Positions 27,271-35,353 of a stretch of 64,000 bases of DNA are shown here, piece after piece. Within the stretch, counting starts at the first letter, position 1. Every line of letters starts with the position of its first letter. Position numbers and translations under genes: made by a program. A model generated the notes under the pieces. The model saw only the letters and a list, made by a program, of their open reading frames with translations. It had not been told where the DNA came from and did no database searches. This DNA is from Legionella gratiana (lineage in GTDB: Bacteria > Pseudomonadota > Gammaproteobacteria > Legionellales > Legionellaceae): the NCBI RefSeq assembly GCF_001467695.1, contig NZ_LNYE01000005.1:1-64000 (forward strand). The letters are read 5' to 3'.

Positions 27271-27528
27271 TTATCTAAGTTGTGTTGCACTGACCTTATC
27301 CCCATTATCTGAATTAATAAGTTCATCATCACAGACAACAATATTTTCTATAGGTAGCCATAAAGCCGAATCAATTGTATCGATAGAATCGACTTCCCAA
27401 ACAGAGTTATCTTCAAGAACAATTACACTACCATCAGAAGATTTAGATTTAATCCAGTGTCCAGATTCACAAGCCAATATTGACGTTGAAAATGTGTACA
27501 TAGAAAAAATGATTAACAGTTTTTTCAT
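27271..27528 (-). CDS. Small exported protein, 85 aa
   Basis: Signal peptide KKLLIIFSMYTFSTSILA is followed by a compact acidic domain with SSDGSVIVLEDNSVWEVDSI and WLPIENIVVCDDELIN. The DGS-x(6)-D-x-S-x-W-x-V pattern recurs in many small exported proteins of unknown function, as I recall. It has a strong SD (GAGGAATAA-ATG) and is the third gene of the operon starting at 28092. Two cysteines remain after processing. Confidence 0.75.
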   Translation of the reverse strand: MKKLLIIFSMYTFSTSILACESGHWIKSKSSDGSVIVLEDNSVWEVDSIDTIDSALWLPIENIVVCDDELINSDNGDKVSATQLR

Positions 27529-27575
27529 TTATTCCTCAATTGTTATTAAATAACTAATCCGCTAATAAAATTAAT

Positions 27576-27836
27576 CTAGCTACCATTTAAGCTTTGCCTG
27601 TCTCCGGCTGAGGCTGCTTCTTGCTTACAAACATAGGCACCTCGTTTTGTAGATCCATACCAACGCGCGCCCTTCTTATGCCATATACCCGTTGGCAAAT
27701 TTAACCAAACTACCTCATCCTTAGGGCAATGACTTTGTGCAGAGATTTCTTCTGAAAAAAGTGTCAATCTATCAGCATAAATTGGTGTAATAAAATTGCA
27801 CATTAAGAATATGGCAAAAAATAGAAACTTCTTCAT
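27576..27836 (-). CDS. Small exported protein with a WH..G.RWYG.TK.G.Y motif
   Basis: The ATG at 27836 (86 aa) is chosen over the longer frame to 27935 because it begins a signal peptide (KKFLFFAIFLMCNFITPIYA) and has GAGG upstream. The mature protein carries VVWLNLPTGIWHKKGARWYG then STKRGAYVCKQEA and GDRQS. This motif (aromatic-His, RWYG, TK-G-Y, E-A, G-R) recurs in small bacterial proteins, often exported or attached to nucleases; the link is from memory. It is the second gene of the operon. Confidence 0.78.
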   Translation of the reverse strand: MKKFLFFAIFLMCNFITPIYADRLTLFSEEISAQSHCPKDEVVWLNLPTGIWHKKGARWYGSTKRGAYVCKQEAASAGDRQSLNGS

Positions 27837-27858
27837 GGAGTGCCTCAATTCTGTATGT

Positions 27859-28092
27859 TTAGTAGCAAACATTATTGTGACAATGAACACCAGATCGCGG
27901 ATTTGCTGCGCGGTGTCTTTGAACAAAAGTTCCATTTCTTTTTATGTAAGGTCTAACTGTATGGGTTCTTCCATAAGAAGACCCAAACTTGGGGGTTTTA
28001 TACGAGTAGGAATAGCCACGTTTCGCGTAGCTTACCGATATTGGTAACAAAGAAAAACAACATAACCCTAACAATAAAAATTTTGCTTTCAT
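27859..28092 (-). CDS. Small exported basic protein with a VRPYIKRNGTFVQRH motif
   Basis: Signal peptide KAKFLLLGLCCFSLLPISVS is followed by a short basic, Tyr-rich mature region with RTHTVRPYIKRNGTFVQRHR and RAANPRSGVHCHNNVC. The V-x-x-Y-x-(K/R)-x-(D/N)-G-T-(Y/F)-V-x-x-H pattern is widespread in small exported and phage-associated proteins. It is the first gene of the minus-strand operon, 22 bp before the next, and faces the XRE regulator across 211 bp of operator DNA. SD GAGG at 6-7 bases. Confidence 0.75.
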   Translation of the reverse strand: MKAKFLLLGLCCFSLLPISVSYAKRGYSYSYKTPKFGSSYGRTHTVRPYIKRNGTFVQRHRAANPRSGVHCHNNVCY

Positions 28093-28216
28093 TACAGCCT
28101 CATTTAAGAACGATGAGTTACAGAGCCGAATTTATTATTATTTTCAAGCAAAATAAATTCACTTGTCGGGTGATAACAAATTAACGGGATGATCATATAT
28201 CAATCACTTAAGGCGT

Positions 28217-28268
28217 ATACTAAGAAATCCTTAGTATCCTGTCAAGCAAAAAATTAAGATTCTCTTAG
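28217..28268. promoter_or_regulatory. Paired palindromic operators between the exported-protein operon and the XRE gene
   Basis: Site 1 is ATACTAAG-AAATC-CTTAGTAT (28217-28237), a perfect 8-bp dyad. Site 2 is TTAAG-ATTCT-CTTAG (28254-28268), the same TAAG-N5-CTTA core. They lie in the divergent promoter region upstream of the XRE regulator, so they are the probable binding sites of that protein. Core centres are 34 bp apart, about three helical turns. Confidence 0.65.
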
Positions 28269-28303
28269 TTTGACGATTAAACATTTGAGCAAACTGAGTT
28301 GAC

Positions 28304-28561
28304 ATGGTTAGTTCCCCATTACCCAAACGATTAAAAGAAGCCCGACTTGCATCACAACTTTCCCAAAAAGAATTGGGTATTGCGGCAGGAATTGATCGCT
28401 TTTCCGCCAGCCCACGAATAAACCAATATGAAACTGGAAAACATACTCCTGACTTTCTAACCTTAAAAAAACTTGCTGAAGTATTACTATTACCAACAGC
28501 TTTTTTTTACGCTGAAGAAGATGAATTGGCAGAAATAATTAAAGCATTTAAACATAGCTGA
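28304..28561 (+). CDS. XRE-family DNA-binding regulator
   Basis: The 85-residue protein consists almost entirely of a lambda-repressor-like helix-turn-helix (LKEARLASQLSQKELGIAAG, then RINQYETGKHTPDFLTLKKL). A short acidic tail may mediate dimerisation. It is transcribed away from the exported-protein operon and toward the minus-strand replication module. The two TAAG-N5-CTTA dyads just upstream suggest autoregulation together with control of the exported-protein operon. Confidence 0.9.
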   Translation: MVSSPLPKRLKEARLASQLSQKELGIAAGIDRFSASPRINQYETGKHTPDFLTLKKLAEVLLLPTAFFYAEEDELAEIIKAFKHS

Positions 28562-28772
28562 TTAGAGCTTTTAGCTCTCGTTTCCATTCAGCAAATTCAT
28601 GCTGCATATCTCTGATCTCTTTAGATCTTGCACCATGCTTAAAGCTATTTTTTTGAGAGATGACTTTCCCTTCTATGGTCCTAGGACCCGTTGAATACTC
28701 CCACGGCTTCTGCTGGCGTATTCGCTGTGCCTGTTGTAATCGTTGTTCCGATGTCCATATTCTTTGCTTCAT
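28548..28772 (-). CDS. Small phage/plasmid-type hypothetical protein
   Basis: I chose the ATG at 28772 (74 aa) because AAGG lies 7 bases before it; a longer start at 28787 exists. The sequence YSTGPRTIEGKVISQKNSFK then HGARSKEIRD matches a motif (TGPRT-x-x-GK-x-x-S-x-x-N-x-x-KHG) that I recall from many small proteins next to terminase-like or satellite genes. It overlaps the 3' end of the upstream gene by ~90 bases and the end of the XRE gene by 14. Function is unknown, probably nucleic-acid related. Confidence 0.65.
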   Translation of the reverse strand: MKQRIWTSEQRLQQAQRIRQQKPWEYSTGPRTIEGKVISQKNSFKHGARSKEIRDMQHEFAEWKRELKALISYV

Positions 28773-29298
28773 AAGCGACCTTAGCATTCAGTTCGTTTGC
28801 AATTTTTTTATTATTTTCAATTTCATATGCTTCAGATTTTACATTATTGTTTACTTGCTGAGTAATAGCATTATTTTGTTGTTTTATTATAGTCGTTGTC
28901 CGACGGGGATGTTTTAGCTCTGCCAATGCCATTAGCGTTTTTCTGCAGCCGGATTGAGCCTTTAGGGCAATACTCGCAAAAACCTCCGCGTGTTCCATAT
29001 TTGAACTAGGTAACTTACCTAGTGCATCATAGAATAGATATTCAAGACTTTTAGCTTGTGTCATAAGCATGGCTTCAATTTCATTAGTATCATTGTTATG
29101 GATACGATCCACACTCCTGGACAATCGCTCAAGTGCAGCTACCCCATCAAATCCACTGCCATGTAATTTACTAAGTGCCATAGTTGCATGGCCACGGCAA
29201 TGTAAGTACAACTCTGTAGTTGCTGCGTTCTTTTTTTCTTCGGCTCTTTTCTTTTCATCTTGCTCTAACATTACTTGAGCTTTGGTCTTTCTAGCCAT
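28681..29298 (-). CDS. Element-encoded hypothetical protein
   Basis: The 205-residue protein starts from the ATG at 29298, which has an ideal SD (AAGGAGAAGGATA). The frame runs further upstream but has no comparable site. The N-terminus is highly charged (RKTKAQVMLEQDEKKRAEEK), the middle is helical, and the end is Asn/Thr-rich. Similar charged helical proteins accompany small terminase-like modules in satellites. I cannot assign a function. It sits between the DUF927 gene cluster and the 74-aa protein on the same strand. Confidence 0.7.
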   Translation of the reverse strand: MARKTKAQVMLEQDEKKRAEEKKNAATTELYLHCRGHATMALSKLHGSGFDGVAALERLSRSVDRIHNNDTNEIEAMLMTQAKSLEYLFYDALGKLPSSNMEHAEVFASIALKAQSGCRKTLMALAELKHPRRTTTIIKQQNNAITQQVNNNVKSEAYEIENNKKIANELNAKVAYEAKNMDIGTTITTGTANTPAEAVGVFNGS

Positions 29299-29314
29299 TA
29301 TCCTTCTCCTTGAG

Positions 29315-29554
29315 TTAACCTGAAAATTTATAAAAACCACATGAACAAAATGGTCGCCGATAACCGCATTTGCAAACCATAGTTGATTGAATATCCCCAG
29401 TAACAAAACTATATTCTTCTTGATTATTATCGAGGGAACCCGGGGAACTTGCTTGTTCCACCTGCATTTCCAGAGTTACCTCTGGTGTTGCTTTAGGGGG
29501 AACCGGAGAGCTTGATATAAACTCCATACTGGCTAATAAGTTAAGAACGCTCAT
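29315..29554 (-). CDS. Small protein with a cysteine cluster
   Basis: The 79-aa ORF begins two bases after the DUF927 gene stop, consistent with translational coupling, and ends 16 bases before the next gene. The C-terminus has CKCGYRRPFCSCG, four cysteines in two CxC pairs, which looks like a small zinc site. The N-terminal half is Pro/Ser/Glu-rich and probably disordered. No family is recognised. Confidence 0.55.
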   Translation of the reverse strand: MSVLNLLASMEFISSSPVPPKATPEVTLEMQVEQASSPGSLDNNQEEYSFVTGDIQSTMVCKCGYRRPFCSCGFYKFSG

Positions 29555-29556
29555 AG

Positions 29557-31479
29557 CTAAGCTTCCTCTTTGATTAAAATCCAGTACAATGAAAGGGTCC
29601 GCCCTTCAACTTTTACTTTTTTAGAATTTTTTCCGTGATCTTTTTCGATAATCCACTGAGCATCATTCAATGTCTGTAAAATAATTTTCAAATCAAATCC
29701 TATTGCTGCTTCTTGCAATGCTGACGAATTAAACAAGAAAATACGTCCTCCATTAGTATCTTTCCAATAACCAGCACGGTCTCGAACTACGGGTCTTTGA
29801 TCAATGTTATCTCCTTCGTATGCGATCGCTTTTTGATCAATTCCGGAAAAGCGACTATCTCCATGTCTATCAATGAAATGGCGTATCCCTTGAAGTATCT
29901 GGCGCATTTCTGTTTGCCCCTGACCTCGAAAATCACGCCATTTATTAAATAATTCAATAGCGGCTTCTAATGCTTCACCCTCTTGCCATCCAGTTAAACC
30001 ATATTCAGTTGCTTTTTCACCTGCGAGGGCAATTAATGCAAATAAACAAGCCGCGCGGCTTTCTATACCATCTGAAGAACAAAAACCGCTTAATTTACAA
30101 AACCTGGCATATAGTGCTGATAGATTGTCCTTATCTTCCAAAAGTTTTTTTATAAATTCTGGACCAGCAACCCCAAAATTTAAGCTTGTAGATTGCTTCA
30201 TAGAATCAGCAAAAGCGCGTCCATCGTTTAATCCATGAAGAGTATCAAACGTACCATAAGCTCGATCAGTCGCAGGGATATTCAGCAGTCTTGCTTCTTG
30301 ACCGGCCTTAATGTTCTGCCCAGCTTCTTGCATATGAGCCGATAAAGTACGCTCTCCACTAGATAAGACGATTGTCCGCCATCTAAATGAATCACGTGAT
30401 CCACCATTACGCTTTGCCCGCTGTTTTCCTTGTCCATTTGCTAATGCATAAATTATGGAACCAATTTCACGAGGATCACACTCACTGATTTCATCTAAAA
30501 CTAATAAACTATCATTTAATGCCGCTGCTGTAGCCTCTAAACCATTAGCAGTAGCACGCCAAGCACGCACATAACCTGGACCACCCCATACACTCGCAGC
30601 TACTTGTAATGCAGTAGTTTTGCCATTACTAGACTTGCCGATTAAATGAATACCTCCACCACCTGCAGATTGTTGTTTGGCTTTTAATAACAGCGGTGCG
30701 GCAAAGGCTGTAGACACTGATAACAATAAAATTGGGTTCCCGCTGCAACGTGTAGCAATTTGTTCACGCCATTTTTGAATATCGCCTTGCTGAATAAAAT
30801 CATCATGTGCTGCATATTCTGATTGAAAGCGCACATTATCATCACCAATAGTTTTATTAGGCATTACAAAAGCGTTTCCATTGGAGTGCCATCCAGTACG
30901 TGTTGCGGCTATTGTTCTGCATTGAGGTTTTTGAAGCATTAACCAAGTATTTAAATGTTTTTTGGCATCAAGATTTATTCTGACCCCTAAATTTAGTAAT
31001 TCACCACGCATTTCATCGCCATTCCCTTTTAGAAGATGCATAGGCATTGACCATTCACGCCATCCCCCAAAGGGTTGAATAAATCGTAATAATAGACCAA
31101 ACGACTCATTACGCTCATCCGCCGTAATTGCATTTGCATGAATAGGTGAAGACACCCATGTATCGATTGGTTTAGGATCTTGACCATTTGTAAATCCATG
31201 CCAATACAAACCTGGCGGCTTGGATTGGCCGCCAATTGAAAACCAATCGTCATAAACCATGTATCCAGGGCGTTTGATTTCAGGTTCATTGAGATTTTCT
31301 GGCGGAACATGATTAGGTGAAATTACCTCTAACTTTATATCTATGAAATTTTCTAAATTATCAGTATCTATGGTTCCCTCAACTATATCTTTAGGGGAAC
31401 CCTCGAATAGAACGTCATCACTAATGGTTCTCTCAGTTCCCTTTGTTCCCTCATAAATTTCTAAATCAATGTTAGGCAT
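29557..31479 (-). CDS. DUF927-type replicative ATPase/helicase-like protein
   Basis: The 640-residue protein has a central P-loop ATPase: Walker A HLIGKSSNGKTTALQVA (~275-291), Walker B NDSLLVLDEISECD, and a conserved AKRNGGSRDSFRWRTIVLSSG region. This arrangement belongs to the DUF927 family found next to primases in plasmids, prophages and P4-like islands, where it probably unwinds DNA for element replication. An N-terminal acidic stretch of ~60 residues is variable. Its start overlaps the Toprim gene end by 8 bases. Together they replace the fused primase-helicase of phage P4. Confidence 0.88.
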   Translation of the reverse strand: MPNIDLEIYEGTKGTERTISDDVLFEGSPKDIVEGTIDTDNLENFIDIKLEVISPNHVPPENLNEPEIKRPGYMVYDDWFSIGGQSKPPGLYWHGFTNGQDPKPIDTWVSSPIHANAITADERNESFGLLLRFIQPFGGWREWSMPMHLLKGNGDEMRGELLNLGVRINLDAKKHLNTWLMLQKPQCRTIAATRTGWHSNGNAFVMPNKTIGDDNVRFQSEYAAHDDFIQQGDIQKWREQIATRCSGNPILLLSVSTAFAAPLLLKAKQQSAGGGGIHLIGKSSNGKTTALQVAASVWGGPGYVRAWRATANGLEATAAALNDSLLVLDEISECDPREIGSIIYALANGQGKQRAKRNGGSRDSFRWRTIVLSSGERTLSAHMQEAGQNIKAGQEARLLNIPATDRAYGTFDTLHGLNDGRAFADSMKQSTSLNFGVAGPEFIKKLLEDKDNLSALYARFCKLSGFCSSDGIESRAACLFALIALAGEKATEYGLTGWQEGEALEAAIELFNKWRDFRGQGQTEMRQILQGIRHFIDRHGDSRFSGIDQKAIAYEGDNIDQRPVVRDRAGYWKDTNGGRIFLFNSSALQEAAIGFDLKIILQTLNDAQWIIEKDHGKNSKKVKVEGRTLSLYWILIKEEA

Positions 31480-32380
31480 GCTGCACCTCTGCGTCAGCTA
31501 GCCAACAATACAGGTCATTAAAGTCTTTCAATGAATCTGGTGAACCTTCGGGCCATTTGGGTTTACAAAATAATGCCCCCGATGCGATTGCTGCCTCACG
31601 TGCTTTTATTACCCCAGGATTATCGGATCTCATCCTGTCATCATCTGCGCAGATAGTAATTTCTGCACAAGGTATATTTTTACGAATATGGAGAGCAACT
31701 GGTTTTAAATTTCCAGCATTGCAAGCTGCAATCACACAATATGTAGGATACTTTTCAGCCAAAGTTGCGCCTGTAGCAAATCCCTCACAAATTAGTATCT
31801 TTTGATTATGATATGGTTGGTGTTGAACAGGCATAAAATGTTCTTTAATTGCCCCGTTTAACAAAAATCTTTTTTCACCAAGTTCGTTGATATACTGCAG
31901 ACTCCATACTTTTCCATCAAAATCAATCACAGGTAAAACTATTTCTTGGTAAAATTGACGAGCATAGTATGGCGATATGTGTTTCTTTTTCAGGTATGGA
32001 TGATGCGGACTTGCTTTTGGATAACCTTCCCAGAGGTTCTCAGCTAGACAAGCCGCTTCCTGTTGTTCCTTGTCTTTCATGGCATTACGCATTTTACTAG
32101 CTTCTTTTATGCGCTCCATTTGATTACGGAGTTCAACTTTTGTCATGCAGCTTTGATTTTTAGCACTCCATTTAAAATTCACTCCTTGTTTCCAACTCCC
32201 AAATACCCCACATGGCACACCATCAAGATAAAGTACATACCATCCATTTTTAGATCTAAATTTATCTCCTTCAATGTGGAAACGATGTAGCTTCCCATCA
32301 GCAATGATCTCGTCTGGAGGAGTAATCCCCTTTGCTGAGAACTCTGCTTGGAATTGATTAATAATTTGATTAAAATCCAT
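31472..32380 (-). CDS. Toprim-domain primase-like protein
   Basis: The 302-residue protein has an N-terminal region typical of plasmid primases (RFHIEGDKFRSKNGWYVLY) and a middle HPYLKKKHI. The C-terminal Toprim domain has acidic residues in LICEGFATGATLAEKY and ITICADDDRM, the conserved Glu and D-x-D that bind Mg2+. It should prime replication of the element together with the overlapping DUF927 ATPase. No zinc finger is visible at the N-terminus. Confidence 0.88.
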   Translation of the reverse strand: MDFNQIINQFQAEFSAKGITPPDEIIADGKLHRFHIEGDKFRSKNGWYVLYLDGVPCGVFGSWKQGVNFKWSAKNQSCMTKVELRNQMERIKEASKMRNAMKDKEQQEAACLAENLWEGYPKASPHHPYLKKKHISPYYARQFYQEIVLPVIDFDGKVWSLQYINELGEKRFLLNGAIKEHFMPVQHQPYHNQKILICEGFATGATLAEKYPTYCVIAACNAGNLKPVALHIRKNIPCAEITICADDDRMRSDNPGVIKAREAAIASGALFCKPKWPEGSPDSLKDFNDLYCWLADAEVQHA

Positions 32381-32518
32381 GACGCAAATCCTTATAGTTC
32401 CTTTTGCAAAATAGCGTTAATTGGTGGCATGCCTCTTCTAGTTGACCCTGGATATAAGCCTGCCCCATCCCATACTTTTGACTAGTTTCTGAAATCCGTA
32501 TCAAAAACAAGGAAAAGA

Positions 32519-32779
32519 TTATTTCAATTCTTTTTTCTTGCATAATCGTCCCCGTCTAGGTTTATATTCTGGAAAATCCTGTTCTATAAGTTGTTTAATA
32601 TCTTCAACTCGCCAGGCAGTGATCTTTGGGCCAAGCTTTACGGGCGTTGGGAACCGTCCTGTTTTAACTCCTTCCCACCACGTAGATTTTCCTACTGGAA
32701 TTAATGGAGAAAGACAGTGCTTGGGGCTACCAAGAATTTGATCGATTCTTAGAAAACCAGTTTGAGGTAGTTCGTACAT
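32519..32779 (-). CDS. AlpA-family regulator/excisionase-like protein
   Basis: The 86-residue MerR-like winged helix protein has FLRIDQILG, the turn PVGKSTWWEGVKTGRFPTPV and KLGPKITAWRVEDIKQLIE. This is the AlpA signature (choose-helix, W at the start of the recognition region, W-R-x-x-D). In P4-like elements AlpA homologues activate integrase or act as excisionase. It precedes the primase genes, separated by 138 bp, and follows the 304-aa protein. Confidence 0.9.
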   Translation of the reverse strand: MYELPQTGFLRIDQILGSPKHCLSPLIPVGKSTWWEGVKTGRFPTPVKLGPKITAWRVEDIKQLIEQDFPEYKPRRGRLCKKKELK

Positions 32780-32852
32780 TAGAATTTGCTCCTGTCCAAA
32801 TGAATTCAGGAGCCATGATAGAATAGGCGATTATCCGCCCTCAATGTGCCCT

Positions 32853-32900
32853 TACCCCGACTGGGGTAGCAGCTAATTTTTCAAAACCCCAGCTGGGGTT
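32853..32900. terminator. Two tandem hairpins after the 304-aa gene
   Basis: TACCCC-GACT-GGGGTA (32853-32868) and AACCCC-AGCT-GGGGTT (32885-32900) are perfect 6-bp stems of almost the same sequence. The second overlaps the stop codon of the 304-aa gene. On the minus strand TTTTG follows it, so it may end integrase-side transcription before alpA. Confidence 0.6.
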
Positions 32901-33813
32901 ATTTATTTTTTTCCAATAGCTTTTTACCTTTTGCAAATTTATCTTCAAGCGTTGATTTTGATATGCCTTTTACTTTAGGAAAATTATCTTCTAAGAATTC
33001 AATCAAAGCAGCTTGGCTATTAAAAGGTGAAATTTGCTTTCCTCCTGTACTATTCATAAACATTGTCTCTACTAGAGCACCAATTATTTTTAATAAGGTT
33101 TTTTCAGAATTAGGTGAGATACCCAACTCATCTATTTCATGTTTTAAGCTTTGGATGAATTTGCTTTGACTCTCAATAAGAGTTACAGCCTCGCTGTATT
33201 GCTCCTTTAATTTATCGCGACTACTTTCCATTTTTTTATAAAGATCTTGCCAATCAGTAAGCTGTATGCCCAAAGACTCGACCGATTCGATAAGTACGCA
33301 AGGAACATTAACATCAGTAAAATTCATTCGTTGAATCCATGTAAGGAATACAGAAGGAACTACAGGGTCGGATAATTGTTGAAACTTTATATATCCTTTT
33401 GCAGTTGTTCTTATCTCTTCAAATTTTTTTGCTAGAGAAGAACGCTCTACAAATTCTTTAATATTTTCCCAATAAACTTTTCTTGGATCTTTGCCCAATA
33501 TTAAAGCGATTCCCTCATCGATACTCCAAACAATTTGTTTACTCCAATAAGCAAAATCAGCATTACAGTCAGGTTGATTAAAAAATCGTTCTTTCTCGGC
33601 TTTTTGTTTGTAATATGGCCTATATTCATCTGTTCTAGCGAGAATGCAGTCTAACTCATAATCAGTTTGAGTTTTTAATTTTTTTGAAAGCTCATCTTTA
33701 TTAAGTATCCAATTATTTCCATGCATTTTCATCAATTGTTCAAAAGAGAGTTTTTTTAAAACCTCTTGTATTAATTCAATTTTTTCTTGCCGTAGTTCAG
33801 GAGGAATATTCAT
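32899..33813 (-). CDS. Element-encoded hypothetical protein, 304 aa
   Basis: The soluble, Lys/Glu-rich, largely helical protein has FAYWSKQIVWSIDEGIALIL and GKDPRKVYWENIKEF in the N-terminal half. A coiled-coil-like middle follows (LYKKMESSRDKLKEQYSEAV), then FLEDNFPKVKGISKSTLEDK at the end. Proteins of this layout are often found directly after P4-type integrases. The role is unknown. It lies 15 bases after the integrase gene, so the two are probably co-transcribed. Confidence 0.75.
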   Translation of the reverse strand: MNIPPELRQEKIELIQEVLKKLSFEQLMKMHGNNWILNKDELSKKLKTQTDYELDCILARTDEYRPYYKQKAEKERFFNQPDCNADFAYWSKQIVWSIDEGIALILGKDPRKVYWENIKEFVERSSLAKKFEEIRTTAKGYIKFQQLSDPVVPSVFLTWIQRMNFTDVNVPCVLIESVESLGIQLTDWQDLYKKMESSRDKLKEQYSEAVTLIESQSKFIQSLKHEIDELGISPNSEKTLLKIIGALVETMFMNSTGGKQISPFNSQAALIEFLEDNFPKVKGISKSTLEDKFAKGKKLLEKNK

Positions 33814-33828
33814 ATCTAAGCTCGTTTT

Positions 33829-35148
33829 CTAATTATTATTTAAACTAAGATTATTTTTATCATTAGTTGCAATTTTCTGCTCTACCATTACACCCCATGC
33901 CAACCACGCGCTCTTTTGTTCATCGCTATAAAGCGCTCGTTGATATGTAGCTATCAGCTTATTTATCGGTTGATGGTTCAACATTTTTTCAACTACGTGT
34001 GGTGGAGTTTTTAAATGCTCAGCCCAGGCTGTCGCCGCTGAGCGTCTTATGTCATGCACAGTAAATGCTTCCATATCACTCAAAAAAGAATCCTCATTAG
34101 GTTGAGCTTCGCTCTTATTCTTGGAAGATTGCCTTAATCGAGCTATATACCGTGTCAAAGTATCCTCTCTAATATGGCTTTCTTCTGCATTGCGGCCAGT
34201 ATTAAAGACGTAAGGTGATTGCCCAGTAAGAGGTTGGAGATTTTTAATGATTTTCACTGCCAGCTCAGAAAGATAAATCACATGAGCCCGGCCATTTTTT
34301 GTGCGCTCTTTGGGTAGTGACCAAATACCATTGTTCAAATTTAGCTCTTTCCAAGACATTTTTGCCACTTCTGCTCTGCGTGCTCCAGTTAAAATTAATA
34401 ATTTAATAGCACTGGCTGTGATTATTGTTGTTTTGATAGAAACTCTTTCATTTTGCAGCGAGGTTGCAGTATCCAGGACACTCCATAGCTTATTGAGCTC
34501 ATCCAATGAAAGAGCTCTATCGCGAGGAGCATTAGCTGAGACATTAAAATCTTTTGGTTTTAGTAAGCGGGCCGAATTTTCTATTACATGCCGGTGTTTC
34601 AAACCGTAATCAAGCATTAAATTCAGTGTTGTAAGTGCCTTACGAGTTTCCTCTTTAATACCGCTAAGGGACATTTTTTCTAGGACAACCGTTAGATGAA
34701 ATCTGTTAACATCTTTTACTAATAAATTACCAAGATTTTTTTTAAGATGAAGAGACCAACGTTCTTCATGGCGCTTTGCCCAAAGCTCGCTCATTTGCTC
34801 AGTTGCCTTAACATATGCAATCCAGACATCAAATAATGTTTGCATGGTTATAGCTTGTGTATTTTCTGCTTTTTCAGCTGCACGTGCAGTTCGCGGATCA
34901 ATACCCTTCCGCACCAGTGTACGGACATTCGCCAACTCTTTGCGTGCCTCCTTTAAGGAAAAATCATTCAACGAACCAAGCGTCATACGGTGCAAACGTC
35001 GATCATCGCCTAAACGAAAAAAATATACCCAGCTCTTAGCACCTGTTGGCCTAACTCGCAGAAAAAGACCATCACCATCAGAAAGATTGTATTCTTTGTT
35101 CTTGGCCGGAGCATTGTCAACTTGGAGTTTTGTTAATTTGTTCTTCAA
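33829..35148 (-). CDS. int: P4-type tyrosine integrase
   Basis: The 439-residue recombinase has an N-terminal arm-binding DUF4102 domain (LSDGDGLFLRVRPTGAKSWV), a core-binding SAM-like domain, and a C-terminal catalytic domain. Visible catalytic residues are Arg in LTGARRAEVAKMSW, the HxxR box HDIRRSAATAWAEH, a second His in MLNHQ, and Tyr in IATYQRALYS. All are intact, so the enzyme should be active. Its 5' end lies ~160 bp from the right attachment repeat. Its target is the tRNA-Arg 3' end. Confidence 0.95.
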   Translation of the reverse strand: MKNKLTKLQVDNAPAKNKEYNLSDGDGLFLRVRPTGAKSWVYFFRLGDDRRLHRMTLGSLNDFSLKEARKELANVRTLVRKGIDPRTARAAEKAENTQAITMQTLFDVWIAYVKATEQMSELWAKRHEERWSLHLKKNLGNLLVKDVNRFHLTVVLEKMSLSGIKEETRKALTTLNLMLDYGLKHRHVIENSARLLKPKDFNVSANAPRDRALSLDELNKLWSVLDTATSLQNERVSIKTTIITASAIKLLILTGARRAEVAKMSWKELNLNNGIWSLPKERTKNGRAHVIYLSELAVKIIKNLQPLTGQSPYVFNTGRNAEESHIREDTLTRYIARLRQSSKNKSEAQPNEDSFLSDMEAFTVHDIRRSAATAWAEHLKTPPHVVEKMLNHQPINKLIATYQRALYSDEQKSAWLAWGVMVEQKIATNDKNNLSLNNN

Positions 35149-35305
35149 AATAAGCTCTATATTATCGGGTTAACCATGGGGATAACCAATATGTTGGTTT
35201 CAGGTGAATTCTATTGGATTAAAATGGACAAATCAATAATAATAACCTATTGAATTAAGTAATTTTATGGATGAAAATGGATTCATTAGGACAACTATGC
35301 ACGCG

Positions 35306-35353
35306 CCTCCTAAGGGGCAGGTCGGAGGTTCAAATCCTCTCCGGGACGCCAAT
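35306..35353 (+). repeat. Attachment site, right copy (48 bp)
   Basis: Identical to 24588-24635 and equal to the 3' part of tRNA-Arg including CCA and two further bases. It lacks the 5' half of the tRNA, so this is a partial duplicate and marks the chromosomal junction. Confidence 0.92.

Larger units (their letters stand above)
24588..35353. mobile_element. P4-like integrative element in tRNA-Arg
   Basis: A ~10.7-kb segment lies between 48-bp direct repeats of the tRNA 3' end. The right half holds a replication/integration set, all on the minus strand: P4-type tyrosine integrase, a 304-aa hypothetical, AlpA-type regulator, Toprim primase-like, DUF927 ATPase and three small proteins. The left half is cargo: a ClpP-fold protease with a small partner, five exported proteins and an XRE regulator. 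No capsid, tail or conjugation genes are present, so it resembles a satellite or mobilisable island that depends on a helper. The integrase lies next to the partial repeat, at the end away from the intact tRNA. Confidence 0.9.

Noticed and set aside
28217-28268. CRISPR-like repeats
   Set aside because: Only two short dyads occur, with no repeat-spacer array. No CRISPR array was seen anywhere in the window.
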